DNA of 64,000 nt from Microbispora sp. H11081 (GTDB lineage: Bacteria; Actinomycetota; Actinomycetes; Streptosporangiales; Streptosporangiaceae): assembly GCF_012999535.1 (NCBI RefSeq), contig NZ_JABBWV010000001.1:186001-250000 (forward strand), given 5' to 3'. The notes under the pieces were generated by a model. The model ran no database searches and had not been told where the DNA came from. It saw only the letters and a list, made by a program, of their open reading frames with translations. This document shows positions 25,563 to 34,305 of the stretch, piece by piece; within the stretch, counting starts at the first letter, position 1; each line of letters begins with the position of its first letter. Position numbers and translations under genes: made by a program.

Positions 25563-25880
25563 GCGGCGGATTTCACCCCGTCGCGCGGCCGAGGCGTCCC
25601 CGCGACGTCGCCTGGCCGGTCCGTGCCGGTGGGCAGAGGGTCAGGTGTGGCCCGCGCTCGCGGTGCGGGGTGTGCCCTGGTGAGGGCCGAAGCCGGGTGC
25701 CCGTCCCGGCCCTGCAGACGGGTGCCTGCCCCCCGCAGGCGTTCACGCGTTCTCTTTCGCGCTGTCTCCGCCGGTCGTGTTCGGCGATCTGTCCCTCGGT
25801 CGCGTCCTTCGCCGGTCAGTCCCGCGCTGTCTCCGCCGGTCGCGTCCGCCGGACAGTCCCTCGGTCGGGTCCTTCGCCGG
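25563..25880. other. Intergenic region between clgR and nei-type gene
   Basis: 318 bases between convergent genes. Apart from the 65-base tandem duplication at its right end, listed separately, no gene or clean terminator was seen. Short plus frames here lack ribosome sites. Confidence 0.5.
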
Positions 25881-25890
25881 TCAGTCCCGC
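25761..25890. repeat. 65-base tandem duplication running into the nei-type gene
   Basis: Units 25761-25825 and 25826-25890 both begin GCTGTCTCCGCCGGTCG and end TCCTTCGCCGGTCAGTCCCGC; about eight bases differ between them, mostly in the middle. The second unit includes the last ten bases of the minus-strand DNA glycosylase gene, including its stop. Confidence 0.85.
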
Positions 25891-26666
25891 TGGCAGGCGG
25901 GGCACCAGTAGACGAGCCGCTCGGACGGCTGAGGTCCCATCTCCCCGCGCCTGATCGGGGCGCCGCAGCGGCGGCAGGCCTGGTGCGTCCTCCCGTACAC
26001 GAACAACGACCGCCCGGGGCGCGGGTCGCCCGTCGTCACGGGAAACCGCGCGTCCTTGTTCGCGTCGAGGAGACGGTGGGCGACTGAGACCAGCGCCTCC
26101 AGGTCATCCGCGGGGAAGGATCCCACCGGACGCCACGGCGACACCCGCGCGGCGTACAGCGTCTCGGCCCGCCAGATCGTCCCGATGCCGGCGAGGTCGC
26201 GCTGGTCGAGCAGCGCCTCCCCGATCGTCCGCTCCGGGGCGCGCAGCAGGTTGCGCACGGCCAGGGCCGCGTCCCAGTCGGGACCGAGCAGGTCCGGGCC
26301 GAGATGCCCGACGACCCGCTCCTCGCGGTCGGTGGGCACGAGATCGACCATCCCCAGCCGGGTGCCGACCGCCTGCCACTCGGCGTTGGCGAGGATCAGC
26401 CGGACCACGTCGCCCCTGGGCGCCGGGCCGCCGGCGGGGCCGACCCGCCAGCTTCCCTCCATGCGCAGGTGGGTGTGGACCGTGAGGCCGCCCTCCACCC
26501 GGGTCAGGAGATGCTTGCCACGCGAGATCGTCGTCATCACGGTGCGGCCGCGCAGGTCGGCGGTGGCGTACCGGGGCACCCGGAAGTCGCTGCGGGTCAG
26601 CCTCCGGCCGTCGAGGGCCTGCCTGAGCCGCTTGGCGGTCCGGTAGACGGCGTCACCCTCCGGCAC
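25881..26666 (-). CDS. Fpg/Nei-family DNA glycosylase (endonuclease VIII-like)
   Basis: A 261-residue base-excision repair enzyme. The N-terminus MPEGDAVYRTAKRLRQAL supplies the catalytic Pro2-Glu3 of Nei-type enzymes. The lesion-loop/helix-2-turn-helix part reads LLDQRDLAGIGTIWRAETLYAARVSPWRPV. A C-terminal zinc finger CRRCGAPI...CPACQ ends the protein. PEGD, rather than PELP, favours Nei (oxidised pyrimidines) over Fpg. It is convergent with clgR. Three residues before the end lie inside the tandem duplication. Confidence 0.92.
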   Translation of the reverse strand: MPEGDAVYRTAKRLRQALDGRRLTRSDFRVPRYATADLRGRTVMTTISRGKHLLTRVEGGLTVHTHLRMEGSWRVGPAGGPAPRGDVVRLILANAEWQAVGTRLGMVDLVPTDREERVVGHLGPDLLGPDWDAALAVRNLLRAPERTIGEALLDQRDLAGIGTIWRAETLYAARVSPWRPVGSFPADDLEALVSVAHRLLDANKDARFPVTTGDPRPGRSLFVYGRTHQACRRCGAPIRRGEMGPQPSERLVYWCPACQRD

Positions 26667-26700
26667 GGCTCTCCTCCCGTGAGGATCGTGGCCAGGCGGC

Positions 26701-27165
26701 TCACACGGGCATGTGCGAGTCCCACGCCGCCGGGTCGGCGGCGAGCTCGGTCACCCGCGCCGGCAGCTCGCCCTTGGCGATCTGCTCCAGGGTGACCTCT
26801 TCGAGGATGGCCCGCTCGCTCGCCCGCAAGGCGATCCACACCTGCTGCAGCGCCTGCGCGGCGCCCTGGTAGCCGACGTGCTCGGGCCGTTCGCCCCGGA
26901 CGTTGGCCAGCGGTCCGTCCACCGCGCGGATGACGTCCGCGAGTGAGATCTTGCTGGCCGGCCGTGCCAGGACATAACCCCCCTCTGGACCCCGCTGACC
27001 GCGCACCAGTCCGGCGCGCCGCATCTGCAGCAGGATGTTCTCCAGGTATTTGGGGGGCATCTCCTGCTCCTTGGCCAGCTCGCCCACCGTGGTGGGTCCC
27101 TCGCCCGCGGCGGCGAGCTCGGCGGCGGCACGGAGGGCGTAGTCGACACGGGCAGAAAGTCGCAT
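26701..27165 (-). CDS. Rrf2-family transcriptional regulator
   Basis: A 154-residue winged-helix regulator starting MRLSARVDYALRAAAELA, with the recognition region EMPPKYLENILLQMRRAGLVRGQRGPEGGYVLARP at about residues 38-72 (read in pieces). I chose ATG 27165 because it matches the family N-terminus; a longer frame to 27372 lacks similarity. There is no Cys anywhere, so the IscR/NsrR-type three-Cys iron-sulfur site is absent and another sensing mode is implied. It is 34 bases downstream of nothing conserved; the nei-type gene follows 34 bases later on the same strand. Confidence 0.88.
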   Translation of the reverse strand: MRLSARVDYALRAAAELAAAGEGPTTVGELAKEQEMPPKYLENILLQMRRAGLVRGQRGPEGGYVLARPASKISLADVIRAVDGPLANVRGERPEHVGYQGAAQALQQVWIALRASERAILEEVTLEQIAKGELPARVTELAADPAAWDSHMPV

Positions 27166-27340
27166 GTAGTCGATTATCCCGCCTGGTTGACCTCGGTAGG
27201 ACGTCGCCCGCCCACATGACCCCGGAAGGGCCTCATCCAGACGCGGCCGTACGACGGGGGAGCGGCCAGGAGCACGGCACGCGGCGGGTCGACGGCCACC
27301 GCCGTGGCTCCCGCCGGGCTCAGGGCTGCCGCGCACCGCC

Positions 27341-27799
27341 TCAGGCGTCACCCGCGACGTTCTGGATCGCACGGGCGAGGCGCGCGAGATCGATGCCTTC
27401 GAGGTGGTCGAGGAAGTGCCTGCGCACGCTGGCCAGGTTGCTCGGCCACGCCCGTTCCAGGCGGGCGAGGCCGGCGTCGGTGAGGACGGCGTTGAACCCG
27501 CGGGCGTCGTCGGCGCTCCTGACGCGCTCGACCAGGCCTTGCCGCTCGAGGACGGTGACGATGCGGGTCATCCCGCTCAGCGACAGCTCGCAGGCGACCG
27601 CGAGCTCGCCCATCCGCATCCGCCGCTCCGGCGCCTCCTGCAACCGCATCAGCGCGATCCACTCGATGAGCGGCAACTGTTGTTCCCGCACCAGGTCGGC
27701 GTCGATCGCGCGGGGGAGCGCGTAGATCAGGCGAGGCAGCGCGCGGACGAGCGCGTCCTCGTCGTCGGTCAGCGGCCTCATCGGCTCCGATGTGGTCAT
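27341..27799 (-). CDS. MarR-family regulator
   Basis: The 152-residue regulator has the MarR wing: MRMGELAVACELSLSGMTRIVTVLERQGLVERVRSADDARGFNAVLTDAG, residues about 63-112, read in pieces. The invariant Asp-Arg region appears as DDARGFNA. The start used is ATG 27799; GTG 27805 is two codons upstream. The gene is divergent from an FMN reductase/SDR pair, and a 48-base inverted repeat lies in the 87-base gap. Repression of both directions by this protein is the simplest reading. Confidence 0.9.
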   Translation of the reverse strand: MTTSEPMRPLTDDEDALVRALPRLIYALPRAIDADLVREQQLPLIEWIALMRLQEAPERRMRMGELAVACELSLSGMTRIVTVLERQGLVERVRSADDARGFNAVLTDAGLARLERAWPSNLASVRRHFLDHLEGIDLARLARAIQNVAGDA

Positions 27800-27810
27800 G
27801 CCCACATTCT

Positions 27811-27858
27811 ACTTGCTTCGCGAACGAAGCATTCATATGCTTCCTTCGCGAAGCAAGT
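27811..27858. promoter_or_regulatory. Large inverted repeat, MarR operator pair
   Basis: The arms ACTTGCTTCGCGAA and TTCGCGAAGCAAGT are exact; the full 22-base arms differ at one base. Each arm is also close to self-complementary, with a TTGCTTCG/CGAAGCAA core, so two MarR dimers could bind side by side. It overlaps the expected promoters of both divergent genes. Confidence 0.85.
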
Positions 27859-27886
27859 ATTTCGCTTTCGGGAAACGGAGATCGTC

Positions 27887-28447
27887 ATGACCAGAATCGG
27901 GATCATCCTCGGCAGCACCCGCCCCGGACGCAACGGGGAGGCCGTCGCCCACTGGGTGCACCAGGTCGCCGCGCGGCGGACCGACGCGGAGTTCGAGCTC
28001 GTCGACCTGCTCGACTACAAACTCCCGCACCTCGACGAGGCGCTGCCGCCGTCGCTGGGTCAGTACACGCAGCCGCACACGATGGCGTGGGCCGGCAAGA
28101 TCGCGTCGTTCGACGGGTTCGTCATGGTGACGCCGGAATACAACCACTCGACGTCGGGCGCGCTGAAGAACGCCATCGACTTCCTGTACGGCGAGTGGAA
28201 CAACAAGGCCGTCGGTTTCGTCAGCTACGGCTCGGTCGGCGGCACCCGCGCGGTGGAGCACCTGCGCCTGATCGCCGGTGAGCTGCAGATGGCGGACGTG
28301 CGAGCCCAGGTGGCGCTGTCGCTCTTCACCGACTTCAAGGACTTCAGCGTGTTCACGCCCAGCGAGTTCCAGCTCGACTCGCTCACCGCGATGCTGGACC
28401 AGGTCGTCGCGTGGAGCAGGGCGCTCGCGCCGCTGCGCACCCGTTGA
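27887..28447 (+). CDS. NAD(P)H-dependent FMN reductase / quinone reductase
   Basis: The 186-residue flavodoxin-like protein shows the phosphate-binding loop GSTRPGRNGEAVA at residues 9-21, and TPEYNHSTSGALKNAIDFL near 84, typical of the NADPH-dependent FMN reductase family (YieF/ChrR, azoreductase-like). It is next to its MarR regulator and followed 36 bases later by an SDR gene. Members reduce quinones, nitro compounds or azo dyes; induction by an electrophilic or aromatic compound through MarR is plausible. Confidence 0.91.
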   Translation: MTRIGIILGSTRPGRNGEAVAHWVHQVAARRTDAEFELVDLLDYKLPHLDEALPPSLGQYTQPHTMAWAGKIASFDGFVMVTPEYNHSTSGALKNAIDFLYGEWNNKAVGFVSYGSVGGTRAVEHLRLIAGELQMADVRAQVALSLFTDFKDFSVFTPSEFQLDSLTAMLDQVVAWSRALAPLRTR

Positions 28448-28483
28448 GCCGGCGCCGTTCACAGGAAGCGGGAGGGGGACTCG

Positions 28484-29248
28484 ATGGGGACGCTTGACGG
28501 CAAGGTGGTTCTGATCACCGGCACCGCCGGAGGTCAGGGCAGGGTCGCGTCGCTGGTCTTCGCGCGAGAGGGCGCGAAGGTCGTCGGGTGCGACATCCAG
28601 GTCGAGGCGAACGACGAGACGGTGGAACTCGTCCGGCGCGCCGGAGGTGACATGACGGGCATCGCGCCCGTCGACCTCACAGACCCGGAACAGGCGCGGC
28701 GGATGGTCGAGGACGCCGTGGCCGCCTACGGCGGGCTCGACGTCGTCTACAACAACGCGGCCAGGCCGCGCTTCGGGCCGGTGCCGGACTTCTCGGTGGA
28801 AGACTGGCGGGTGACCATCGCCAGCGAACTCGACAATCCCTTCTTCGTGTTGAAGTTCGCCTGGCCGCACCTGGTCCGGCGGGGTGGCGGCGTCATCGTC
28901 AACGTGGCGTCCATGGCCGGCATGATCGCCGGTGAGGTCCCCCCGATGGTCGCGCACAGCGCGGCGAACGCCGGGGTCATCGGCATGACCCGGCAACTCG
29001 CGCTCGAAGGCGCGCGCCACGGGATCCGCGCCGTGGCGATCAGCCCCGGGCCGGTCCTCACCCCGGCCAGCGAGCGCGATCTCGGCGACAACCAGGCGGT
29101 CAGGGACGCGATAACCCGCAAGACGCTCCTCAAGCGCTTCGCCAGGCCGGAGGAGATCGTCGAACTGGCGGCCTTCCTCGCCTCCGACCGTGCGGCGTAC
29201 ATCACGGGCGTGAACTACGCGGTCGACGGGGGCGCGACCGCCTGGTGA
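28484..29248 (+). CDS. Short-chain dehydrogenase/reductase-like protein with altered active site
   Basis: A 254-residue classical-SDR fold. The cofactor loop TGTAGGQGR (TGxxxGxG, near residue 13), NNAA (near 87) and the catalytic-region Ser in NVASMAG are present. The Tyr-x-x-x-Lys pair, expected about 13 residues after that Ser, reads HSAAN: His replaces Tyr and Asn replaces Lys. The C-terminal YITGVNYAVDGGATAW is normal. The protein may use different chemistry or be a binding protein. It is co-transcribed with the FMN reductase, and a strong terminator follows. Confidence 0.87.
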   Translation: MGTLDGKVVLITGTAGGQGRVASLVFAREGAKVVGCDIQVEANDETVELVRRAGGDMTGIAPVDLTDPEQARRMVEDAVAAYGGLDVVYNNAARPRFGPVPDFSVEDWRVTIASELDNPFFVLKFAWPHLVRRGGGVIVNVASMAGMIAGEVPPMVAHSAANAGVIGMTRQLALEGARHGIRAVAISPGPVLTPASERDLGDNQAVRDAITRKTLLKRFARPEEIVELAAFLASDRAAYITGVNYAVDGGATAW

Positions 29249-29260
29249 CGCCGGCCCGCT

Positions 29261-29300
29261 GTCTCCGGTGCCCGGCGCGTCGCGGCCGGGCACCGGAGAC
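29261..29300 (+). terminator. Terminator of FMN reductase/SDR operon
   Basis: Perfect 16-base stem GTCTCCGGTGCCCGGC / GCCGGGCACCGGAGAC with an 8-base loop, 12 bases after the SDR stop. Confidence 0.88.
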
Positions 29301-29503
29301 GTGGGGGAGGAAGCGGACGGGGGCACGATGGGAGCGTTATCAAGACGTTCTACCGGGGCGTTCCCCGTCCTTGCCGGCTCGCTAAGCTTGCTGGAAACCT
29401 TGTTGTTCATTCACGGGCGCACATGGTCGGTGCGCCACCGGGGGCCGAGCGAGCCGGCGGAGGCGTGGGTGGGCGCACCGACGGCGAGCCGGAGACTCAG
29501 ACG

Positions 29504-30697
29504 ATGGAAAGCAGGAGCATGGAGCGACGTCCTGGCGTGCCCCGGCTGCTCCGGGAGATCAACGACCGGGCCGCCCTCGAACTGCTGCTCGCCTCGGGAC
29601 CCCTGACGCGCGGCCAGATCGGCGAGCTCACCGGCCTGTCCAAGGTCACCGCGTCCCAGACGCTGGCGCGGCTGGAGGAGCGCGGCCTGGTGGAGGTCGT
29701 GGGGGAGCAGGCCGGCAACCGGGGTCCCAACGCCGCGTTGTACGGCGTGATCGCCTCCTGCGCGTACGTCGCCGGGCTCGACGTCGGCCCCGACCGGGTG
29801 TCGGCGGCGATCGCCGACATCCACGGCGACGTGGTGGCCGAGGTGACCGCCACTCCCGAGGGGCGGGACGACCCGGTGTCACTCGTGCACACGGCCGTCG
29901 TGAAGGCGTGCAGGAGCGCGAAGGTGGCGCTGTCACGGCTGCGCGGCGTCGTCATCGGCACGCCCGGCGTCGTGGACCCCCGCACCGGGGACGTGCGGTT
30001 CTCCTTCGACCTGCCGCAGTGGCACGAGGGCATCCACGAGGCGCTCGCCCACGACCTGCGCAGGGACGTCACGATCGAGAACGACGTCAACCTCGCCGCT
30101 ATCGCGGAACGCGCGAAGGGCGCCGCCCGGGAGGTGGACGACTTCGTGCTCGTGTGGGTGGGCCGGGGCATCGGCCTGGCCGTCGTGCTGGGCGGACGGC
30201 TGCACCGCGGCCGGTCGGGCAGTGCGGGGGAGATCGGCTACCTGCCGGTGCCCGGGGTGCCGCTCGCCGGCGACGTCAGGGCGGTTCCCGGGCGCATGCC
30301 GTCGCTCGGGGGCGGCCTGCAGTCGCTGGTCAGCTCCGAGGCGGTCACGGAACTGGCCCGGCAGCACGGCTTCACCGGCGACACCGCAGCCGACTGCGTG
30401 ACCGCGGCCGTCGCGGCCGGGACCGCGGGCGAGCCGCTGCTCGACGAGGTCGCCTCCAGGCTCGCCCTCGGCGTGGCGTCGGTGTGCGTGGTGCTCGACC
30501 CCGGCCTCGTGGTGCTGGCAGGGGAGGTCTGCCGGGCCGGCGGGGCGGCGCTGACCGCCCGCGTGGAGGAGGCGGTCGCCCGCATCTGCCCGGTGCCGCC
30601 GCAGGTCGTCACGAGCGGGGTGGAGGGCAATCCGGTGCTGCGCGGCGCCGTGCTCGCCGCGCTCGACCAGGCCAGGGAAGAGATCTTCGCGTCCTGA
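29504..30697 (+). CDS. ROK-family transcriptional repressor (first paralogue)
   Basis: A 397-residue regulator with an N-terminal winged helix (LLREINDRAALELLLASG...GELTGLSKVTASQTLARLEERGLV) and a sugar-kinase-like ROK domain: VIGTPGVVDPRTGDV, ENDVNLAAIAE, GRGIGLAVVLGGRLHRG. The zinc-binding C-x-C-x4-C motif of many ROK proteins is absent. I chose ATG 29504 with GGAG upstream; ATG 29519 is an alternative. It is 50-60% identical by eye to the second ROK gene at 35846; the pair brackets the sugar ABC locus. Control of that locus is inferred. Confidence 0.92.
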   Translation: MESRSMERRPGVPRLLREINDRAALELLLASGPLTRGQIGELTGLSKVTASQTLARLEERGLVEVVGEQAGNRGPNAALYGVIASCAYVAGLDVGPDRVSAAIADIHGDVVAEVTATPEGRDDPVSLVHTAVVKACRSAKVALSRLRGVVIGTPGVVDPRTGDVRFSFDLPQWHEGIHEALAHDLRRDVTIENDVNLAAIAERAKGAAREVDDFVLVWVGRGIGLAVVLGGRLHRGRSGSAGEIGYLPVPGVPLAGDVRAVPGRMPSLGGGLQSLVSSEAVTELARQHGFTGDTAADCVTAAVAAGTAGEPLLDEVASRLALGVASVCVVLDPGLVVLAGEVCRAGGAALTARVEEAVARICPVPPQVVTSGVEGNPVLRGAVLAALDQAREEIFAS

Positions 30698-30826
30698 GGG
30701 ACAGCCGCCTGATACGGCCCAAACCCACCGATGTGCTGAACGCCTCGCGGCCGTCGGCGAGAACCGTGAATTCGAGCGGGATCGCTTCTCCCTTCCCGCC
30801 CGTCGAGGGAAAGCGGGGGGAGCGGT

Positions 30827-32311
30827 TCAGGCCGTGAGCAGTTCCACGGCCGCCTGGGTGTTGGCGCGGGCCGCGCCGTACGTCGCGATGTAGGCGCCGG
30901 CGCCCGGCCGCCAGATCGGCAGGCCCATCTCCATCACGACGGCGTCCGGGCGGGCGGCGAGCAGCCTGGAGACCAGGTCCCTGCTGCGCGGGTGCCGGTG
31001 GGCGTCCTTGACGATCACGATGAGCGTGCGGTCGCGGGCCCGGCCGAGCAGCGCCCCGGCGTCGGCGTCCTGCGGCGCGACCCGGACGATCTCGGCCTGC
31101 GGCAGCCAGGGCGCGACCCCCCAGGGCACCTCGCCCACCGCGATCGTCGGCGGCGTGTCGACCTCGACCACGAACGGATCGACCAGCGGCCCCGCCGACC
31201 CCGTGAGCGACACGGCGCGGCGGGCGGCGTCGATCCCGGCGACGTCGTCCTCCGCCACCGCCGTACGCGCGCCCTCGAACCAGTCGCGCAGCCGTTCCAC
31301 CCGCGCGGCGGCCTCCTCCAGGCGCTCGCCGGCGAGCCTGCCCTCGCGGACGGCGTCCGCGATGTGGGCCAGCATGCGCCGTACGTCCTCTGGCGTGGGC
31401 AGCGGCCCGAGACACAGCATGTCCGCGCCCGCCGAGAGGGCCAGCACCGCACCCTCCGCGAGCCCGACGCTCCCGCTGATCGCGTGCATGTCGAGGGCGT
31501 CGGTCAGCACGACACCGTCGTAGCCGAGTTCGCGGCGCAGCAGCCGGGTCAGCGCCTGCCCGCTGAGGGTCGCCGGCAGGTCCCCGGTCAGCGCGGGGAC
31601 CGCCACGTGCGCCGTCATGATCGACTTGGCTCCGGCCTCGATCGCCGCGACGAAGGGGACGAGTTCCCGCTCCACGAGCAGGTCGAGCGGGGCGTCCACG
31701 ACCGGGATCTCCAGGTGGGAGTCCTGCCGGGTGGCGCCGTGGCCGGGGAAGTGCTTCACGCAGGCGGCGACCCCCGCCGACTGCAGGCCGCGTACGGCGG
31801 CGACCGTGTGCCGCGCCACGAGGCCGGGCGACGAGCCGAACGACCGGGTGCCGATGATCGGGTTGTCGTCGGCGGTGTTGACGTCGGCCACCGGGCCCAT
31901 GTCGAGGTTCACCCCGCAGCGCACGAGGTCGGCGGCCATCGCGCGGTAGACCCGCTCGGTCAGGGCCGTGTCGTCGACCGCGCCGAGCGCCGCGTTGCCC
32001 GGGTAGGCGCTCCCGGTGTGGTAGGCCAGCCGGGTGACGTCGCCGCCCTCCTCGTCGAGGGAGACGATCGGGCGTCCCGCCCGGCTCAGGCGGGCGACGA
32101 GCGCGGCGACCTGCTCGCCGCCGGAGACGTTGGATCCGAAGAGGCAGACGCCGCCCAGGCCGTCCTCCAGGCCGCGCATGACCCAGTCCGGCGCGGTCGT
32201 GCCGCGGAACGAGATCAGCAGTGCGCCGGCCGCGAGCCGGTGCAGGCCCGGGTCGCCGGTACGCGTGGACAGGTCGGCGGCCCCCGTCAGGGGGTCGCGG
32301 GTGGCGGACAT
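30827..32311 (-). CDS. Glycoside hydrolase family 3 beta-N-acetylhexosaminidase-like enzyme
   Basis: A 494-residue GH3 enzyme without a signal peptide. The motif KHFPGHGATRQDSHLEIP near residue 185 is the NagZ/beta-N-acetylglucosaminidase form KH(F)PGHG-x4-DSH, in which the Asp-His pair acts as acid/base; VLTDALDMHAIS near 275 holds the nucleophile Asp. About 150 further residues form a C-terminal domain. It is last in the minus-strand order binding protein-permease-permease-GH3, the arrangement of the Streptomyces das (chitobiose) operon. A cytoplasmic role cleaving imported GlcNAc oligomers or muropeptides is likely. Confidence 0.9.
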   Translation of the reverse strand: MSATRDPLTGAADLSTRTGDPGLHRLAAGALLISFRGTTAPDWVMRGLEDGLGGVCLFGSNVSGGEQVAALVARLSRAGRPIVSLDEEGGDVTRLAYHTGSAYPGNAALGAVDDTALTERVYRAMAADLVRCGVNLDMGPVADVNTADDNPIIGTRSFGSSPGLVARHTVAAVRGLQSAGVAACVKHFPGHGATRQDSHLEIPVVDAPLDLLVERELVPFVAAIEAGAKSIMTAHVAVPALTGDLPATLSGQALTRLLRRELGYDGVVLTDALDMHAISGSVGLAEGAVLALSAGADMLCLGPLPTPEDVRRMLAHIADAVREGRLAGERLEEAAARVERLRDWFEGARTAVAEDDVAGIDAARRAVSLTGSAGPLVDPFVVEVDTPPTIAVGEVPWGVAPWLPQAEIVRVAPQDADAGALLGRARDRTLIVIVKDAHRHPRSRDLVSRLLAARPDAVVMEMGLPIWRPGAGAYIATYGAARANTQAAVELLTA

Positions 32312-32368
32312 GGTGTCTCGGCTCCTTGGGTGACGGTGCGGGTGAGAGCGCGCGGGCAGGGGCCCGTA

Positions 32369-32390
32369 CGGCCACCGGGGGCGGTGGCCG
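32369..32390 (-). promoter_or_regulatory. Intercistronic hairpin between permease and GH3 gene
   Basis: Perfect 8-base stem CGGCCACC / GGTGGCCG with a 6-base loop in the 123-base gap. It could protect the upstream mRNA end or reduce read-through into the GH3 gene. Confidence 0.5.
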
Positions 32391-32434
32391 CGCGGGCGGC
32401 CGCGAGAGGGGGGAGATGCCGGTGGCGGCGGGCG

Positions 32435-33286
32435 TCAGCCCTTGACCGCGCCCGCGACGAGGCCGGAGACCATCCGCCGCTGGACCAGCAGGAAGAAGAC
32501 GAGGACCGGGATGGTCATGAGGGTGGAGGCGGCCATGATGCCGCCCCAGTCGGTCGACCGCTGGCCGACGAAGAACTTCAGGGCGACCGGCATCGTGTAC
32601 TTGCCCTGGTCGCTGATCAGAGTCAGGGCGAAGACGAACTCGTTCCAGGTGGTGATGAAGGCGAAGATGCTCGTCGCCACCAGGCCCGGCGCGACCAGCG
32701 GGAACAGCACCCGCCAGAAGGTGGTGAACCGGCCGGCGCCGTCGATCCAGGCCGCCTCCTCCAGTTCCTTGGGCACGGCCACGACGAACGTGCGCAGCAT
32801 CCAGACGGAGAACGGCAGCGTGAGGCCGACGTTGATGACGATCAGGCCGAGCAACTGGTCGTACAGGCCGATCCGCTTGACCATGGTGAACAGCGGGATC
32901 AGCAGCGCCTCGGCCGGCACCATCTGCACGATCAGCAGCAGGATCAGGAACGAGGTGCGGAAGCGGAAGCGGAACCGCGCCACCGCGGTCGCCGCCAGCA
33001 GGGCGAAGACCGCGCCGAGCACGACGGCGCTGAGCGCCACGATCGCGCTGTTGAGCAGGTACTGCCAGATGGGGAGTTCGCCCACGCCCTTGGTGAAGAC
33101 CCGCTGCACGTGGTCCATCGACGGCGGGCTGGGGAACGGGATGAAGCTCGTGGTGAAGATCTGGTCGTTCGGCTTGAAGGCCGTGGCGACCATCCAGTAG
33201 ACGGGGAAGACCGCGAAGAGGAACACCGCGACCCCGGCCGCGTTCAGCGCGATCCGCCCGATTCTCCTGCGCGCGAGCGGGTTCAT
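32435..33286 (-). CDS. Carbohydrate ABC transporter permease (MalG/DasC type)
   Basis: The 283-residue inner-membrane protein has six likely membrane helices and the EAA loop ELEEAAWIDGAGRFTTFWRVLFPLVAPG near residue 190, where the ATPase docks. N-terminal FPVYWMVATAFKP is typical of MalG-type permeases. The ATG overlaps the stop of the upstream permease gene (ATGA). No ATPase gene is present in the locus, so a shared MsiK-like ATPase encoded elsewhere is assumed. Confidence 0.93.
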   Translation of the reverse strand: MNPLARRRIGRIALNAAGVAVFLFAVFPVYWMVATAFKPNDQIFTTSFIPFPSPPSMDHVQRVFTKGVGELPIWQYLLNSAIVALSAVVLGAVFALLAATAVARFRFRFRTSFLILLLIVQMVPAEALLIPLFTMVKRIGLYDQLLGLIVINVGLTLPFSVWMLRTFVVAVPKELEEAAWIDGAGRFTTFWRVLFPLVAPGLVATSIFAFITTWNEFVFALTLISDQGKYTMPVALKFFVGQRSTDWGGIMAASTLMTIPVLVFFLLVQRRMVSGLVAGAVKG

Positions 33287-34302
33287 CGGATGTCGTCCTC
33301 CGTCTTCACGATCTGCCGGACGTAGACGAGGGTGATCAGCAGCAGGATCACGGTCAGCACGACCGCGATGGCGGCGCCGAGCCCCAGCTTCGGCGAGCTG
33401 CCGCCGAACGCCTCGGCGTAGCTCCACAGCGACAGGTTGAACGCGTCCCGGTTCGTGGTGCCGCCCGCCAGCAGGTAGAGCTGGGTGAAGACCTTGAAGT
33501 CCCAGATGATCGACAGCACGACCAGCACCGAGAACACCGGCTTGAGCAGGGGGAAGGTGATCCTCCTGAACGTGCGGGCCGCGCTGGAGCCGTCCATCTT
33601 CGCCGCCTCGTACAGCTCAGACGGGATGCTCTTCAGGCCGGCGAGCACCGACACCGCGACGAACGGGAACGACGCCCACACCACGGCCACGATCAGCACG
33701 AGGTAGAGGGTGGAGGTGTCGTTGAACCAGGGCTGGCCGCTCCAGTCCGAGCGGCCGAACAGCAGTCGCGACAGGCCGTCGGGCAGCAGGTTCAGCAGCC
33801 AGTTGACGACGCCCGCGTCCGAGTCGAACAGCCACTTCCACACGATGGCCTGCGCGGTCGGCGGGGTCGCCCAGGCGGCCATGATGCCGACGACCACGAA
33901 GGTCGACATCTTCGGGCCGAGCTTGTCGAGCAGCAGGCCGACAAGGGTCCCGAGGACGAGCGTCAGCGCGACGGTGACGAGGGCGAAGACCACCGTGTTG
34001 CGCAGCGACGACCAGAACAGGGGCGAGCCGAGGACGCTCTCGTAGTTGTCCAGGCCGACGAAGTCGGCGGGCGCGGGGTTGACGGCCTTGATCTGCCGTA
34101 GCCCCACCTTGTGGAAGGACATCTCGATCATCTGGTACATCGGGTAGAGCAGCAGCACCGCGATGACCAGGAAGCCCGGCAGGAGCAGGGCGTACGGCAC
34201 GGCCTTCGGGGAGAGCCCGGAGCCGCGCGTCCGCTTGCGACCGCGCCGCGACGGGGCGGAGGTGTCGGCTCCGCCCCGGGCGAGGGTTGACGTCTGAGTC
34301 AT
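33283..34302 (-). CDS. Carbohydrate ABC transporter permease (MalF/DasB type)
   Basis: The 339-residue permease has a basic N-terminal tail (SRRGRKRTRGSG), six or more membrane helices and the EAA loop ELYEAAKMDGSSAARTFRRITFPLLKP near residue 236. It starts 3 bases after the binding-protein stop and overlaps the next permease. It forms the heterodimeric channel with that permease. Confidence 0.93.
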   Translation of the reverse strand: MTQTSTLARGGADTSAPSRRGRKRTRGSGLSPKAVPYALLLPGFLVIAVLLLYPMYQMIEMSFHKVGLRQIKAVNPAPADFVGLDNYESVLGSPLFWSSLRNTVVFALVTVALTLVLGTLVGLLLDKLGPKMSTFVVVGIMAAWATPPTAQAIVWKWLFDSDAGVVNWLLNLLPDGLSRLLFGRSDWSGQPWFNDTSTLYLVLIVAVVWASFPFVAVSVLAGLKSIPSELYEAAKMDGSSAARTFRRITFPLLKPVFSVLVVLSIIWDFKVFTQLYLLAGGTTNRDAFNLSLWSYAEAFGGSSPKLGLGAAIAVVLTVILLLITLVYVRQIVKTEDDIR

Positions 34303-34305
34303 GAT

